A stretch of 64,000 bases of DNA from Symsagittifera roscoffensis (lineage: Eukaryota; Xenacoelomorpha; Acoela; Convolutidae). The position numbers were made by a program, and so were the translations under genes. The stretch spans positions 1 through 64,000 of the forward strand of contig NW_026971441.1 in the NCBI RefSeq assembly GCF_963678635.1. The letters are read 5' to 3'. Shown one piece after another: positions 14,201 through 24,834 of the stretch. The notes under the pieces are model-generated. The model was not told where the DNA came from. It searched no databases and saw nothing but the letters and a program-made list of their open reading frames with translations. Each line of letters begins with the position of its first letter. Positions within the stretch are counted from its first letter, which is position 1.

Positions 14201-15669
14201 GTTAAATCTGCTAAAGAGTTTTGGATCTGCAACTCATTTGTATCATTGATCAATTGATACTCAAGTTTCCTCACACTGTCGATTGAGTAAAATGTTTTTT
14301 TCTGTTGCGTTTAATAAATAAGTCCTGTCTTTGATTGAATTTTGGCTGAATCTGCTGAAGGGTATTGGATCTGCAACTCATTTGTATCCTTGATCAACTG
14401 ATACCAAAATTTCCTCACAATTTGTCGATCAAGTAAAATGTTTTTTTTTTTATATATTTACTGTTGCAGTGAATAGTTAAATCCTATCTCTGATTGGATT
14501 TTGGTTAAATTTGCTAAGAGTTTTGGATCTGCAACTCATTTTCAATGTTGATCAAATGATACTAAAGTTTCCTCACACTCTGTCGATTAAGTAAAATGTT
14601 TTATTTTTGTTGCAGTGAATAGTTAAGTCCTGTCTCTGATTGGTTTTTGGTTAATTCTGCTAAAGAGTTTTTGATCTGCAACTCATTTGTCTCATTGATC
14701 GATTGATACTGAAGTTTCCTCACATTCTGTCGATCAAGTAAACTGTTTTTTTTTCTATACTGTTGCGGTGAATAGTTAAGTCCTGTTATTGATTGGATTT
14801 TGATTAGATCTGCTAAAGAGTTTTGGAACTGCAACTCATTTGTATCATTGATCAATTGATACTTAAGTTTCCTCACATTCTGCCGATTAAGTAAAATGTT
14901 TTTTTTTCTGTTGCAGTGAATATAAGTAGGTCCTGTTTTTGATTGGATTTTGATTAGATCTGCTAAAAAGTTTTGGATCTGCAACTCATTTGTATCATTG
15001 ATCAATTGATACTAAAGTTTCCTCACACTGTCGATTGAGTAAAATGTTTTTTTTTCTGTTGCAGTTATTAAATAAGTCCTGCCTTTGATTGAATTTCTTC
15101 TGAATCTGCTGAAGGGTACTGGATCTGCAACTCATTTGTATCATTGATCAACTGATACCAAAGTTTTCTCACATTTTGTCGATCAAGTAAAATGTTTTTT
15201 TTTTTAATATATATTTACTGTTGCAGTGAAGTTAAGTCCTATCTCTGATTGGATTTTGGTTAAATCTGCTAAAGAGTTTTGGATCTGCAACTCATTTGTA
15301 TCATTGATCAATTGATACTAAAGTTTCCTCACATTCTGTCGATCAAGTAAAATGTTTTTTTTTATATACTGTTGCAGTGATTAGTTAAGTTCTATCTCTG
15401 ATTGGATTTTGGTTATATCTGCTAAAGAGTTTTGGATCTGCAACTCATTTGTATCATTGATCAATTTAAGACTAAAGTTTCCTCACATTCTGTCGTTTAA
15501 GTAAAATGTTTTTTTTTTCTGTTGCTGTGAATAGTTAAGTCCTGTCTCTGATTGGTTTTCGGCTTAATCTGCTAAAGAGTACTGGATCTGGAACTCATTT
15601 GCATCCTTGATCATCTGATATTTAAGTTTCCTCACATTTTGTTGATCAAGTAGAGTGTTTGAATTAATA

Positions 15670-18600
15670 TTTACTGTTGCAGTGAATAGTTAAGTCCTAT
15701 CTCTGATTGGATTTTGGTTAAATCTGCTAAAGAGTTTTGGATCTGCAACTCATTTGTATCATTGATCAATTGATACTAAAGTTTTCCCACATTCTGTCGA
15801 TTAAGTAAAATGTTTTTTTTTTAAAATACTGTTGCAGTGATTAGTTAATTCCTGTTTTGATTGGATTTTGTTTAGATCTGCTAAAGGTTTTGTATATGCA
15901 ACTCATTTGAAATGTTGTCAAATGATACTAAAGTTTTCTCACACTCTGTCGATAAAGTAAAATATATATTTTTTTCTGTTGCAGTGAATAGTTAAGTCCT
16001 GTTTTTGATTGGATTTTGATTAGATCTGCTAAAGGTTTTGGATATGAAACTCTTTTGCACCATTGGTCAAATGATACTAAAGTTTCCTCACACTCTGTCG
16101 ATTAAGTAAAATGTTTTTTTTTCTGTTGCAGTGAATAGTTAAGTCCTGTCTCTGATTGGATTTCGGCCTAATCTGCTAAAGAGTACTGGATCTGCAACTC
16201 ATTTGCATCCTTGATCAACTGATATTAAAGTTTTCTCACATTTTGTCGATTAAGTAAAATGTTTTAATATCTATTTGCTGTTGCAGTGAAGTCCTATCTC
16301 TGATTGGATTTTGGTTAAATCTACTAAAGAGTTTTGGATCTGCAACTCATTTGTATCATTAATCAATTGATACTAAAGTTTCTCACATTCTGTCGATTAA
16401 GTCAAATGTTTTTTTTTTAATACTAATGCAGTGAATAGTTAAGTCTTGTTTTGGATTTGTTTTTGGTTAGATTTTGAGGTTTTGGATATGCAACTCAGTT
16501 GCAATGTTGGTCAAATGATACTAAAGTTTCCTCACACTCTGTCGATTAAGTAAAGTGTTTTTTTTGTTGAGTGAATAGTTATGTCCTGTCTCTGATTGGA
16601 TTTAGGTTAAATCTGCTAAAAAGTTTTCGATCTGGAACTCATTTGTCTCATTGATCAATTGATACTAAGTTTCCTCACATTCTGTCGATTAAGTAAAATG
16701 TTTTTTTTTATACTGTTGCAGTGAATAGTTAAGTCATGTTTTTGATTGGATTTTGAATAGATCTGCTAAAGAGTTTTGGATCTGCAACTCATTTGTATCA
16801 TAGATCAATTGATACTTAAGTTTCCTCACATTCTGTCGATTAAGTAAAATGTTTTTTTTTTGTTGCAGTGAATAGTTAAGAACTGTTTTTGATTGGATTT
16901 TGGTTAGATCTGCTAAAGGATTTGGATATGCAACTCATTTGCACCATAGGTCAAATGATACTAAAGTTTACTCACACTGTCTGGCCAAATGATACTAAAG
17001 TTTCCTCACACTGTCGATTGAGTAAAATGTTTTTTTTTTCTGCTGCAGTTAATAGTTACGTCCTGTCTCTCATTGGATTTCGGCTGAGTCTACTAAAGGG
17101 TACTGGATCTGCAACTCATTTGCACCATTGATCTATTGATACTAAAGTTTCCTCACATTCTGTCGATAAAGTGAAATGTTTTTTTTTTATACTGTTGCAG
17201 TGAATAGTTAAGTCCTGTTTTTGATTGGGTTTTGGTTAGATCTGTTAATGGATTTGAATGTGCAACTCATATGCACCATTGGTCAAATGATACTAAGGTT
17301 TCCTCACACTGTCTGGTCAAATGATACTAAAGTCTCTTCACTCTGTCGATTAAGTGAAATGTTTTTTTTTATACTGTTGCAGTGAATAGTTAAGTCCTAT
17401 CTCTGATTGGATTTTGGTTAATTCTGCTAAAGAGTTATGGATCTGCAACTCATTTGTATCATTGATCAATTGATACTAAAGTTTTCCCACATTCTGTCGA
17501 TTAAGTAAAATGTTTTTTTTTAATACTGTTGCAGTGATTAGTTAATTCCTGTTTTGATTGGATTTTGTTTAGATCTGCTAAAGGTTTTGTATATGCAACT
17601 TATTTGAAATGTTGTCAAATGTTACTAAAGTTTTCTCACACTCTGTCGATTAAGTAAAATATTTATTTTTTTCTGTTGCAGTGAATAGTTAAGTCCTGTT
17701 TTTGATTGGATTTTGATTAGATCTGCTAAAGGTTTTGGATATGAAATTCTTTTGCACCATTGGTCAAATGATACTAAAGTTTCCTCACACTCTGTCGATT
17801 AAGTAAAATGTTTTTTTTTCTGTTGCAGTGAATAGTTAAGTCCTGTCTCTGATTGGATTTCGGCCTAATCTGCTAAAGAGTACTGGATCTGCAACTCATT
17901 TGCATCCTTGATCAACTGGTATTAAAGTTTTCTCACATTTTGTCGATCAAGTAAAATGTTTTAATATCTATTTGCTGTTGCTGTGAATAGTTAAGTCCTA
18001 TCTCTGATTGGATTTTGGTTAAATCTGCTAAAGAGTTTTGGATCTGCAACTCATTTGTATCATTAATCAATTGATACTCAAGTTTCTCACATTCTGTCGA
18101 TTAAGTGAAATGTTTTTTTTTTATACTGTTACAGTGAATAGTTAAGTCCTATCTCTGATTGGATTTTGGTTAAATCTGCTAAAGAGTTTTGGATCTGCAA
18201 CTCATTTGTATCATTGATCAATTGATACTAAAGTTTTCCCACATTCTGTCGATTAAGTAAAATGTTTTTTTTGTTACTGTTGCAGTGATTAGTTAATTCC
18301 TGTTTTGATTGGATTTTGTTTAGATCTGCTAAAGGTTTTGTATATGCAACTCATTTGAAATGTTGTCAAATGATACTAAAGTTTTCTCACACTCTGTCGA
18401 TAAAGTAAAATATATATTTTTTTCTGTTGCAGTGAATAGTTAAGTCCTGTTTTTGGTTGGATTTTGATTAGATCTGCTAAAGGTTTTGGATATGAAACTC
18501 TTTTGCACCATTGGTCAAATGATACTAAAGTTTCCTCACACTCTGTCGATTAAGTAAAATGTTTTTTTTTCTGTTGCAGTGAATAGTTAAGTCCTGTCTC

Positions 18601-19830
18601 TGATTGGATTTCGGCCTAATCTGCTAAAGAGTACTGGATCTGCAACTCATTTGCATCCTTGATCAACTGGTATTAAAGTTTTCTCACATTTTGTCGATCA
18701 AGTAAAATGTTTTAATATCTATTTGCTGTTGCTGTGAATAGTTAAGTCCTATCTCTGATTGGATTTTGGTTAAATCTGCTTAAGAGTTTTGGATCTGCAA
18801 CTCATTTGTATCATTAATCAATTGATACTAAAGTTTCTCACATTCTGTCGATTAAGTAAAATGTTTTTTTTTAAATACTGTTGCAGTGAATAGTTAAGTC
18901 TTGTTTTGGATTTGTTTTTGGTTAGATCTGCTAAAGGTTTTGGATATGCAACTCAGTTGCAATGTTGGTCAAATGATACTAAAGTTTCCTCACACTCTGT
19001 CGATTAAGTAAAGTGTTTTTTTTTGTTGAAGTGAATAGTTAAGTCCTGTCTCTGATTGGATTTAGGTTAAATCTGCTAAATAGTTTTCGATCTTCAACTC
19101 ATTTGTCTCATTGATCAATTGATACTAAAGTTTCCTCACATTCTGTCGATTAAGTAAATTTTTTTTATATACTGTTGCAGTGAGTAGTTAAGTCATGTTT
19201 TTGATTGGATTTTGAATAGATCTGCTAAAGAGTTTTGGATCTGCAACTCATTTGTATCATAGATCAATTGATACTTAAGTTTCCTCACATTCTGTCGATT
19301 AAGTAAAATGTTTTTTTTTGTTGCAGTGAATAGTTAAGACCTGTTTTGATTGGATTTTGGTTAGATCTAAAGGTTTTGGATATGCAACTCATTTGCACCA
19401 TAGGTCAAATGATACTAAAGTTTACTCACACTGTCTGGTCAGATGATACTAAAGTTTCCTCACACTGTCGATTGAGTAAAATGTTTTTTTTTCTGCTGCA
19501 GTTAATAGTTACGTCCTGTCTCTGATTGGGTTTCGGCTGAGTCTGCTAAAGGGTACTGGATCTGCAACTCATTTGCACCATTGATCTATTGATACTAAAG
19601 TTTCCTCACATTCTGTCGATAAAGTGAAATGTTTTTTTTTTATACTGTTGCAGTGAATAGTTAAGTCCTGTTTTTGATTGGGTTTTGGTTAGATCTGTTA
19701 ATGGATTCGAATGTGCAACTCATATGCACCATTGGTCAAATGATACTAAAGTTTCCTCACACTGTCTGGTCAAATGATACTAAAGTTTCTTCACACTGTC
19801 GATTGAGTAAAATGTTTTTTTTTCTGTTGC
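15670..19830. repeat. ~2.45-kb duplication inside the satellite, with a ~750-bp sub-block
   Basis: The stretch from about 15,670 to 17,370 matches about 18,121 to 19,830. A rare monomer, beginning TTGTTTTGGATTTGTTTTTGG with GCAACTCAGTTGCAATG, appears at 16,446 and 18,900, and the CACACTGTCTGG variants follow in both. Inside this, about 17,372-18,120 repeats as 18,121-18,870 with a period near 750 bp. Confidence 0.75.
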
Positions 19831-20790
19831 AGTTAATAGTTACGTCCTATCTCTGATTGGATTTGGTTGAATCTGCTAAAGGATTTTGGATATGCAACTC
19901 ATTTGCACCATTGATCAAATGATACTACAGTTTCCTCACATTATGTCGGTTTAGTGAAATGTTTTTTTTCCGTTGCAGTGAATAGTTAAGTCCTGTTGTT
20001 TGGAATTTCGTTAGATCTGCTGAATGATTTAGATATGCAACTCATGTTCACCATTGGTCAAATGATACTTAAGTTTCCTCACTCTGTGTCGATTAAGTAA
20101 ACAGTTTTTTTGTTGCAGTGAGTAGTTAAGTCCTCTCTGATTGGATTTTGGTTAAATCTGCTGAAATGTTTTGGATCTGCAACTCTTTTTTTATCATTGA
20201 TCAATAGATACTAAAGTTTCTCACATTCTGTCGATTAAGTGAATAGGCTTTTAATACTGTTGTAGCGAATAGATAAGTCCTGTCTCTGATTGGATTTGGT
20301 TGAATCTGCTAAAAGGTTTTGGATATGCAACTCATTTGCTCCATTGGTCAAATGATACTAAAGTTTACTCACACTCTGTCGATCATGTAAAATGATTTTT
20401 TTCTGTTGCAGTGAATACTTAAGTCCTGTCTTTGATTAAAGTTTGGTTGAATCTGGTAAAGAGTGTTGGATCTGCAACTCATTTGTATCATTGATGATTG
20501 ATACTAAAGTTTTCTCAAATTGTCGATTCAGTAAAAAAAAATTATTTTGTTGCAGTGAATATTGAAGTCCTGTATTTGATTGGTTTTTGTTAGATCTTAA
20601 GTATTTTGGACATGCAACTCATTCGCACTATCGATCAAATGATACTTAAGTTTCCTCACATTATGTCGGTTAAGCGAAATGTTTTTTTTTCTGTTGCAGT
20701 GAATAGTTGAGTCCTGTTTTTGATTGGGGTTTGGTTGGATCTGTTAAAAGATTTTGGGTATCCAACTCATTTGCGTCATTGCTCAAATGA

Positions 20791-21055
20791 TATTTACACA
20801 ATCAATGCTTGTGTTATAATATGAACTATCTTTTTTCCAACCTAAGTCGCAAATATCGTTGCGACGCAAATATTTTTGCGATTAAATGTGTTCAATTTGA
20901 AAGTGTTCATTTTGATCAATAAGCAGCTATTAAGTACTGCGAATGCTAAGAATTTTAAGACAGACTATTATTGTTCCGACGTTCCTTACAAAAGTAACGG
21001 ATTTGTGCTCGGTGTGGTTTTTTTTTAGACAAATTTTAACTAGCCTTTTTTTAGT
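20791..21055. other. Unique 265-bp segment interrupting the satellite edge
   Basis: Satellite homology stops in mid-monomer near 20,791 and resumes as a diverged monomer near 21,056. The sequence between is unrelated to the satellite and has no open frame of note. It contains two adjacent perfect hairpins. It could be an inserted short element or the original intron sequence; I see no clear target-site duplication. Confidence 0.6.
20846..20880. other. Two adjacent stem-loops
   Basis: GTCGCAA-ATATCG-TTGCGAC (7-bp stem) is followed at once by CGCAAA-TATT-TTTGCG (6-bp stem), sharing the core GCAAATAT. They are the most GC-structured bases of this segment. Function unknown. Confidence 0.6.
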
Positions 21056-21250
21056 TGCAGTGATTAATTAAAATGTTTTTTTTTTAATATACTGTTGCAG
21101 TGAATAGTTAATTCATGTCTCTGATTGGATTTTGGGTATATTTGCTGAAGGATTTTGGGTATGCAACTCATTTGCACCAGTGGTCAAGTGATACTAAGGT
21201 TTCCTCACTTTATATCGATTAATATATTTTTTTTGCTTTTGCAGGGAATG
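21056..21250. repeat. Diverged satellite remnant
   Basis: About one and a half degenerate monomers (TTTTAATATACTGTTGCAGTG, GATTGGATTTTGGGTATA, GCAACTCATTTGCACC) end in a T-tract and TTTTGCAG at about 21,244. The ending resembles the splice-acceptor end of an ordinary intron. Confidence 0.75.
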
Positions 21251-21409
21251 CCTATCTTTCGATAATTCTGCTCAGCGGAGACTGTTCTCCTTATTTTTTA
21301 ACCAGCTTCATTCAATTTTTGTGCCGCGAATGATAATTTTGTTAACTTTGAAATAGTTTTTCCAGTGTTCGTGAAGGATTTGTTTGATGTGAATTGTGTA
21401 TCTTTTCAG

Positions 21410-21616
21410 TTAGCTCACGACAGATGGTGTCGCGAAAAAAAAGCATACATGTGGAAAAGGTGTGGCATACTGAAGACATGGCAGCAGACAAAGCAGCAAC
21501 TAGTTCTCAAGGTCACAGCTTTGCTAACCGAGGCATCCCACAAGAGTGATGAAATGCAGAAGCTCAATTTGGAGAAGGAAGCCCAGATGAAATACTGCAG
21601 ACACCTAATGGACAAG
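21410..21616 (+). CDS. CCDC148: CCDC148-like protein, internal exon 1 in this window
   Basis: This is the first coding exon I can support; the gene's 5' part lies outside the window. It encodes 69 residues starting LAHDRWCREKKAYMW and ending HLMDKV, rich in charged helix-forming residues. The upstream junction is a polypyrimidine run ending TCTTTTCAG at 21,409; an alternative acceptor, TTTTTCCAG, ends at 21,365 and would add 15 in-frame codons. The donor is AAG|GTATAA at 21,616/21,617, phase 0. CCDC148 proteins are little-characterised coiled-coil proteins of about 590 residues in human, found across animals. The assignment rests mainly on the C-terminal exon. The neighbouring exons have matching phases, so the model is consistent from here to the stop. 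Confidence 0.75.
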
Positions 21617-21813
21617 GTATAATTAATCAATTTAAACTAACGGTTTATCATCAATCAAATTTAGTTTCTATCGGATATGTTCAAGAAAAAAATGGTGGTT
21701 CATTTCTTGCCATTCGTTGACCAAGTATTTGTTGTGGAGTATTAATTAAGCGATTTGGAATTGAAGCCAATCGGGGTTCATAAATAGAGAATATTGAGTC
21801 AATAGTTGTTTAG

Positions 21814-21968
21814 GTGAATGCGTGGAAAGAGGCGAAAGCGGAAGAAGCGAGACTTGAAGATGAACTAGCCGCTCTTCAGGCACAACGAGAGAGGCTGAAG
21901 ACAGATGAGAAACTGAAGAGAGAAAAGTCCACTAGGATGCAACAGAAGCACGAGATCCAACACTTCAG
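21814..21968 (+). CDS. CCDC148: CCDC148-like protein, internal exon 2
   Basis: This exon is 155 bp, opened by GTTGTTTAG at 21,813 and closed by TTCAG|GTAATTTC at 21,968/21,969. It joins the previous exon in phase 0 and ends after two bases of a codon. It encodes VNAWKEAKAEEARLEDELAA and further charged, alanine- and leucine-bearing heptads, an almost uninterrupted coiled coil. No stop interrupts the frame, and the base composition is clearly less AT-rich than the flanking introns. Confidence 0.8.
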
Positions 21969-22106
21969 GTAATTTCAATTCAACCAAGGTCCTGCTGTTC
22001 GTTTTTGTCAATTTTTCCAGATAGACAGCGCCAATATTTAAGTGTTCAAAATTCAATTATAGTTTTCCTTTTTTTTAATTGGCTGGTTGACTCTGAGTTG
22101 TTTCAG

Positions 22107-22211
22107 AAATGCGAAGAAGTTGATGAGTGAGGAAGCGGAGAGGATGAAAATGATGAAGTTGAGGGAGATCCAAGAACAACTGGCCAATCAAGCTGCATTA
22201 GACCAGGAGAG
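22107..22211 (+). CDS. CCDC148: CCDC148-like protein, internal exon 3
   Basis: A 105-bp exon lies between GTTGTTTCAG (ends 22,106) and GAGAG|GTGAGAGG (22,211/22,212). The first base completes an arginine codon from the previous exon, and the exon again ends two bases into a codon. The product NAKKLMSEEAERMKMMKLRE and the residues after it continue the coiled coil. The donor GTGAG is a good consensus. Confidence 0.8.
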
Positions 22212-22624
22212 GTGAGAGGAAGCAGCAAGTAGAAAGTAGCAAGCCAAAAAAGAAAAGCAAAGAAACATGTGCTGTTTATAAATCACCCACATAGATGCAA
22301 ATGAGATCACTTTGTTCTCCATTTTCACTTCATCCTACCCTCTAACGGATCCCCCCTCTTAAAAGTTGATAAAAAACAATGTAAGCTAATGAGTTAATTC
22401 GTGCATTTTCCGTTTCTGCGATCAAATATTAAAAATTGATTTCGAACACAATTAGCTTTGAAATATTGTCATTTTTTTCCAATATGTTTTAACATGATCA
22501 ATAATGAAACGATTATAAGGAGCTTAGTTAGAAGTTTGGTTCATGAATTATTCAAGTTAGTGTATAAAATGCTGCGCGCATTGAAAAGTATTTGCACAAC
22601 TACAATTGAGTTTGCTGCTTTCAG

Positions 22625-22893
22625 AATCGAGTATCGGAAGAAAGAGCGAGAAAAGAAGCTGGAACGGATGGCTGCTCAGAACAAGAGGAGAGAAGAGGAG
22701 AAGGAGAGAGTGGAGAGGAAGTTGGAGGAGTTGAGGAGTCAAGTGAGGGTGGAGGCTCAGCGAGACCCAGAGAGGACTGTCCAACCCACTGTGGCTTCCG
22801 ATGCCAGATTCGCTCATCTCAATGGCGGCGCCCACTCGGAGACTGCATACGAACCGCTAAATGCCCAGTTGTTTTCAGTTAACACTTTCAACA
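22625..22893 (+). CDS. CCDC148: CCDC148-like protein, internal exon 4
   Basis: A 269-bp exon runs from TGCTGCTTTCAG (ends 22,624) to TTCAACA|GTAAGTCC (22,893/22,894), a near-perfect donor. It begins IEYRKKEREKKLERMAAQNK, a basic coiled coil, then moves to LRSQVRVEAQRDPERTVQPT. That pattern, 'L..QV.V.A..DP.R....T', closes the coiled coil in the related CCDC148/CCDC112 proteins. A short non-helical linker ends in LFSVNTFN. Readthrough of this donor would add about 48 unrelated residues before a stop, so splicing to 23,560 is the better model. Confidence 0.85.
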
Positions 22894-23559
22894 GTAAGTC
22901 CACAAATTCAAACATTTCGAACAGTAGTACGTCCAGAATCGAACATTTTGCAGCGTATTTTGTTGGTCTAGCAAATAAGTTCCGAGCTTTCCGAAAACAT
23001 GAAAAGATCTGTTTGCCAAAAACCGCCACTGTTTTTTAGTACGTTGTCTTAGTCGATAATGCATCATTGAAAACAGATAGCTGTGAGTAGCCTTAGTTCA
23101 AATGGCTCAAAACAAAACAGAATGAAATTTTAACCTAGCAGAATAAAAAGGTTACCTATTGATCCTGTTTTTTTTCTTCAAATTGAGTTAACTTCAGCAA
23201 ACGATTTTTACAGGCGATATTTTTTTCTTTGAAGCGAACTGGAGTTTGTTTTTCAAATACTCAGTATTTTTTTTCGGTCTTGTTCAATTTTCATTGACAC
23301 TTGTCTAACGGCCTATTGTTGTTAACTTCAGTTTATCGCAAATATCAACGTTTTACCGAATTTACTGGAAATTTTCCCGTTTTCGATCATTTAATTAGCA
23401 AACGTTTATTTGCTGAAATTACAGTTATAAAGGGGTGGATTTAGGAGAAAAAGCACCCCCTTACCCCCCCCCCGCTACTACCTCAGGATTGCACGCCCTC
23501 TGCCTCACGAACCAAGACTCCCCGCATAAGTTCATTTAAAATGTACTGTTTCACTTCAG

Positions 23560-23729
23560 ATAAACAACTGAAGAAAGACAACCGAGTGCAGGTGGAGAAT
23601 GCATTGCGGCAGGCGGGTCTGCTGCACACGGACTATGCCAGAAGTGTCATCCAGAGCATGCTGCCTCCGAAGCCACCCAGAAAAGACACCTTCTCAAACA
23701 TCAAATTCACTCAAGATGGAGTGATATGA
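23560..23729 (+). CDS. CCDC148: CCDC148-like protein, terminal coding exon
   Basis: The acceptor GTTTCACTTCAG ends at 23,559; two bases complete the split codon and 56 codons lead to TGA at 23,727-23,729. The peptide includes RVQVENALRQAGLLHTDYAR and PPKPPRKDTFSNIKF. This C-terminal block, an amphipathic helix 'ALR.AGL....YA..V' followed by a proline/lysine-rich tail 'KP.RKD', is what I recognise as the CCDC148 signature, and it is the main reason for the name. The five exons together give about 300 residues, roughly the C-terminal half of the family's usual length. Role: CCDC148 is usually listed among genes expressed with motile cilia, but its biochemical function is not established. Confidence 0.8.
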
Positions 23730-24015
23730 TGTGACTATTCTAGAAAAAAACTAAGTTGTATGTGGCTAACAGAATTCGTCTTACTGAAAAATTGACACAT
23801 TGATATACTATCTGGCTTTAGTCATGTTTAGTAAATTTATTATCGATCGATTCTGTTCTCGATTAGCTCGTAAGATTTTTTCAACTAATGGGCTGATACG
23901 TGATGCAAGCTTGACAATACGCAGACAAATACAGAGTAAAATACTCCTGGTGGTTATACACACGTAAGGTTGATGAACCCCATACCGCTATGGCACAGAA
24001 AAAAAACGAAATAAA
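23730..24015 (+). promoter_or_regulatory. Probable 3'UTR of the CCDC148-like gene with AATAAA signal
   Basis: AT-rich non-coding sequence follows the stop codon. A canonical AATAAA lies at 24,010-24,015, about 280 bp downstream, followed by A-rich then TTTGG sequence. Cleavage would be expected 10-30 bp beyond. There is no other gene on this strand before 41 kb. Confidence 0.55.
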
Positions 24016-24201
24016 ACAAAATTTGGCGTAGGACGAATTCTGTCAATCAAATGTACGTAACGAAATCTGCAGTAGAACACGCTAGATAATTAAAATTGTA
24101 TAGTGCAAATATGTGATATTTGGATTGTAAATATTTTACAAAGAGTTTTCTGATGCTTAAATTATAGACGAATTTAGTATATCGAGAAGATCGTCTAGTT
24201 T

Positions 24202-24345
24202 CTAGGTCCAGTTAGGGTTTTCACGAGCATTGCTGCCCGCCACATTCAGGTCTCGAATACGTGCTCTCCATTGGCTTCTGTTCCGGGCGTTTTCTTTGTA
24301 CAAATGAAATTTGCCTCTGCTGTTGAACTTTGCTGATAGTTTAGA
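24202..24345 (-). pseudogene. LINE (non-LTR retrotransposon) ORF2 C-terminal fragment
   Basis: On the minus strand an uninterrupted frame reads HLYKENARNRSQWRARIRDL, then VAGSNARENPNW, then a TAG stop. An arginine-rich 'R.RWR..I..L' tail right before the stop is typical of the C-terminus of non-LTR reverse-transcriptase ORF2 proteins. The frame is closed about 15 codons upstream by TAA and the reverse-transcriptase domain itself is absent, so this is a severely truncated insertion. It lies in the region just 3' of the CCDC148-like gene, in antisense orientation. Family assignment beyond 'non-LTR' is not possible from 45 residues. Confidence 0.5.
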
Positions 24346-24411
24346 CTCTTAATTATTATCTATATATCAATGAGCGAAGTGAAGACACTTAAATAGTTCG
24401 TGTTGTTTTTT

Positions 24412-24449
24412 ACCCTTGCGATAAGCAACGGTATTGCAATCGGGTGCTT
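24412..24449. repeat. Short interspersed stem-loop repeat, copy 1
   Basis: ACCCTTGCGATAAGCAACGGTATTGCAATCGGGT: an 8-bp inverted repeat with one mismatch around a GATAA loop, followed by TATTGCAATC. The same unit occurs about 390 bp downstream, so it is a repeated module and not a chance hairpin. Confidence 0.6.
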
Positions 24450-24798
24450 TTTTTCTTTCTCGAAAAAAGCTTAGTTGACAGAATGAATGTAATTGTGGTC
24501 CTATCCATATCTGCTTTCGTCACTCAGCAGACAGACAGAGAACAGGCAGTTTTTGAGCTTGTCTGCATGTTGAATGTCTTTTCTATTCGATTTTTGTTCC
24601 ATGTTGGTTGTAATTTAAGAATATTTCACTATATCAGTTTTTTTGTTCCTGTTTTCTATTTCTTTTTTTTTCATTCGGTTTTGACTGATTATATATATCG
24701 GCTTAGAGACCTCTTGTTAAGTAGATTGAGGAGCAATAAATATCTAAGTGTTTTGAGGAAGACTTGACAACTTTTTGAGTTTTTAAGATTTTACAATT

Positions 24799-24834
24799 AC
24801 CCTTGCGATAAGCAAGGGTATTGCAATCAGGTAC
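24799..24834. repeat. Short interspersed stem-loop repeat, copy 2
   Basis: ACCCTTGC-GATAA-GCAAGGGT is a perfect 8-bp stem, followed by ATTGCAATCAGGTACTAG. It matches copy 1 over about 35 bases, while the flanks of the two copies are unrelated. Confidence 0.6.

Larger units (their letters stand above)
1..20790. repeat. Satellite array, ~150-bp monomer, ~140 copies
   Basis: A head-to-tail satellite fills the first 20.8 kb with no unrelated sequence in between. The monomer is about 148-152 bp. It consists of a T-tract, then CTGTTGCAGTGAATAGTTAAG, CTCTGATTGGATTTTGG, ATCTGCAACTCATTTG, the palindrome ATTGATCAAT, and CACATTCTGTCGATTAAG. Variants differ by point changes, by T-tract length, and by insertion of an AATATATATTTA stretch in some monomers. 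Both ends of the block are more diverged than the middle; after about 19,850 the monomers degenerate quickly, as expected at the edge of an array kept uniform by unequal exchange. The length is close to one nucleosome. Open frames inside it arise only because the period is near a multiple of three. It lies directly upstream of the exons at 21.4-23.7 kb on the same strand. Confidence 0.97.

Noticed and set aside
14601-15005. 134-codon minus-strand frame in the satellite
   Set aside because: It is three satellite monomers read through because the local period is a multiple of three; neighbouring monomers are closed in the same frame.
16889-17131. Plus-strand frames in the satellite (also 19,674-19,856)
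   Set aside because: They are made of satellite monomers, with no codon conservation and no start context.
21245-21364. An extra upstream exon of the CCDC148-like gene after TTTTGCAG at 21,244
   Set aside because: All frames lack either an in-phase donor or coiled-coil character; a stop falls before any GT donor.
22557-22835. Leucine/serine-rich minus-strand frames opposite the CCDC148-like exons
   Set aside because: Antisense shadows of Glu/Lys-rich coiled-coil codons.
24444-24767. 107-codon plus-strand frame downstream of the gene
   Set aside because: Phenylalanine-rich translation of T-rich DNA, starts within a stem-loop repeat, no homologue in the other repeats and no splice context.
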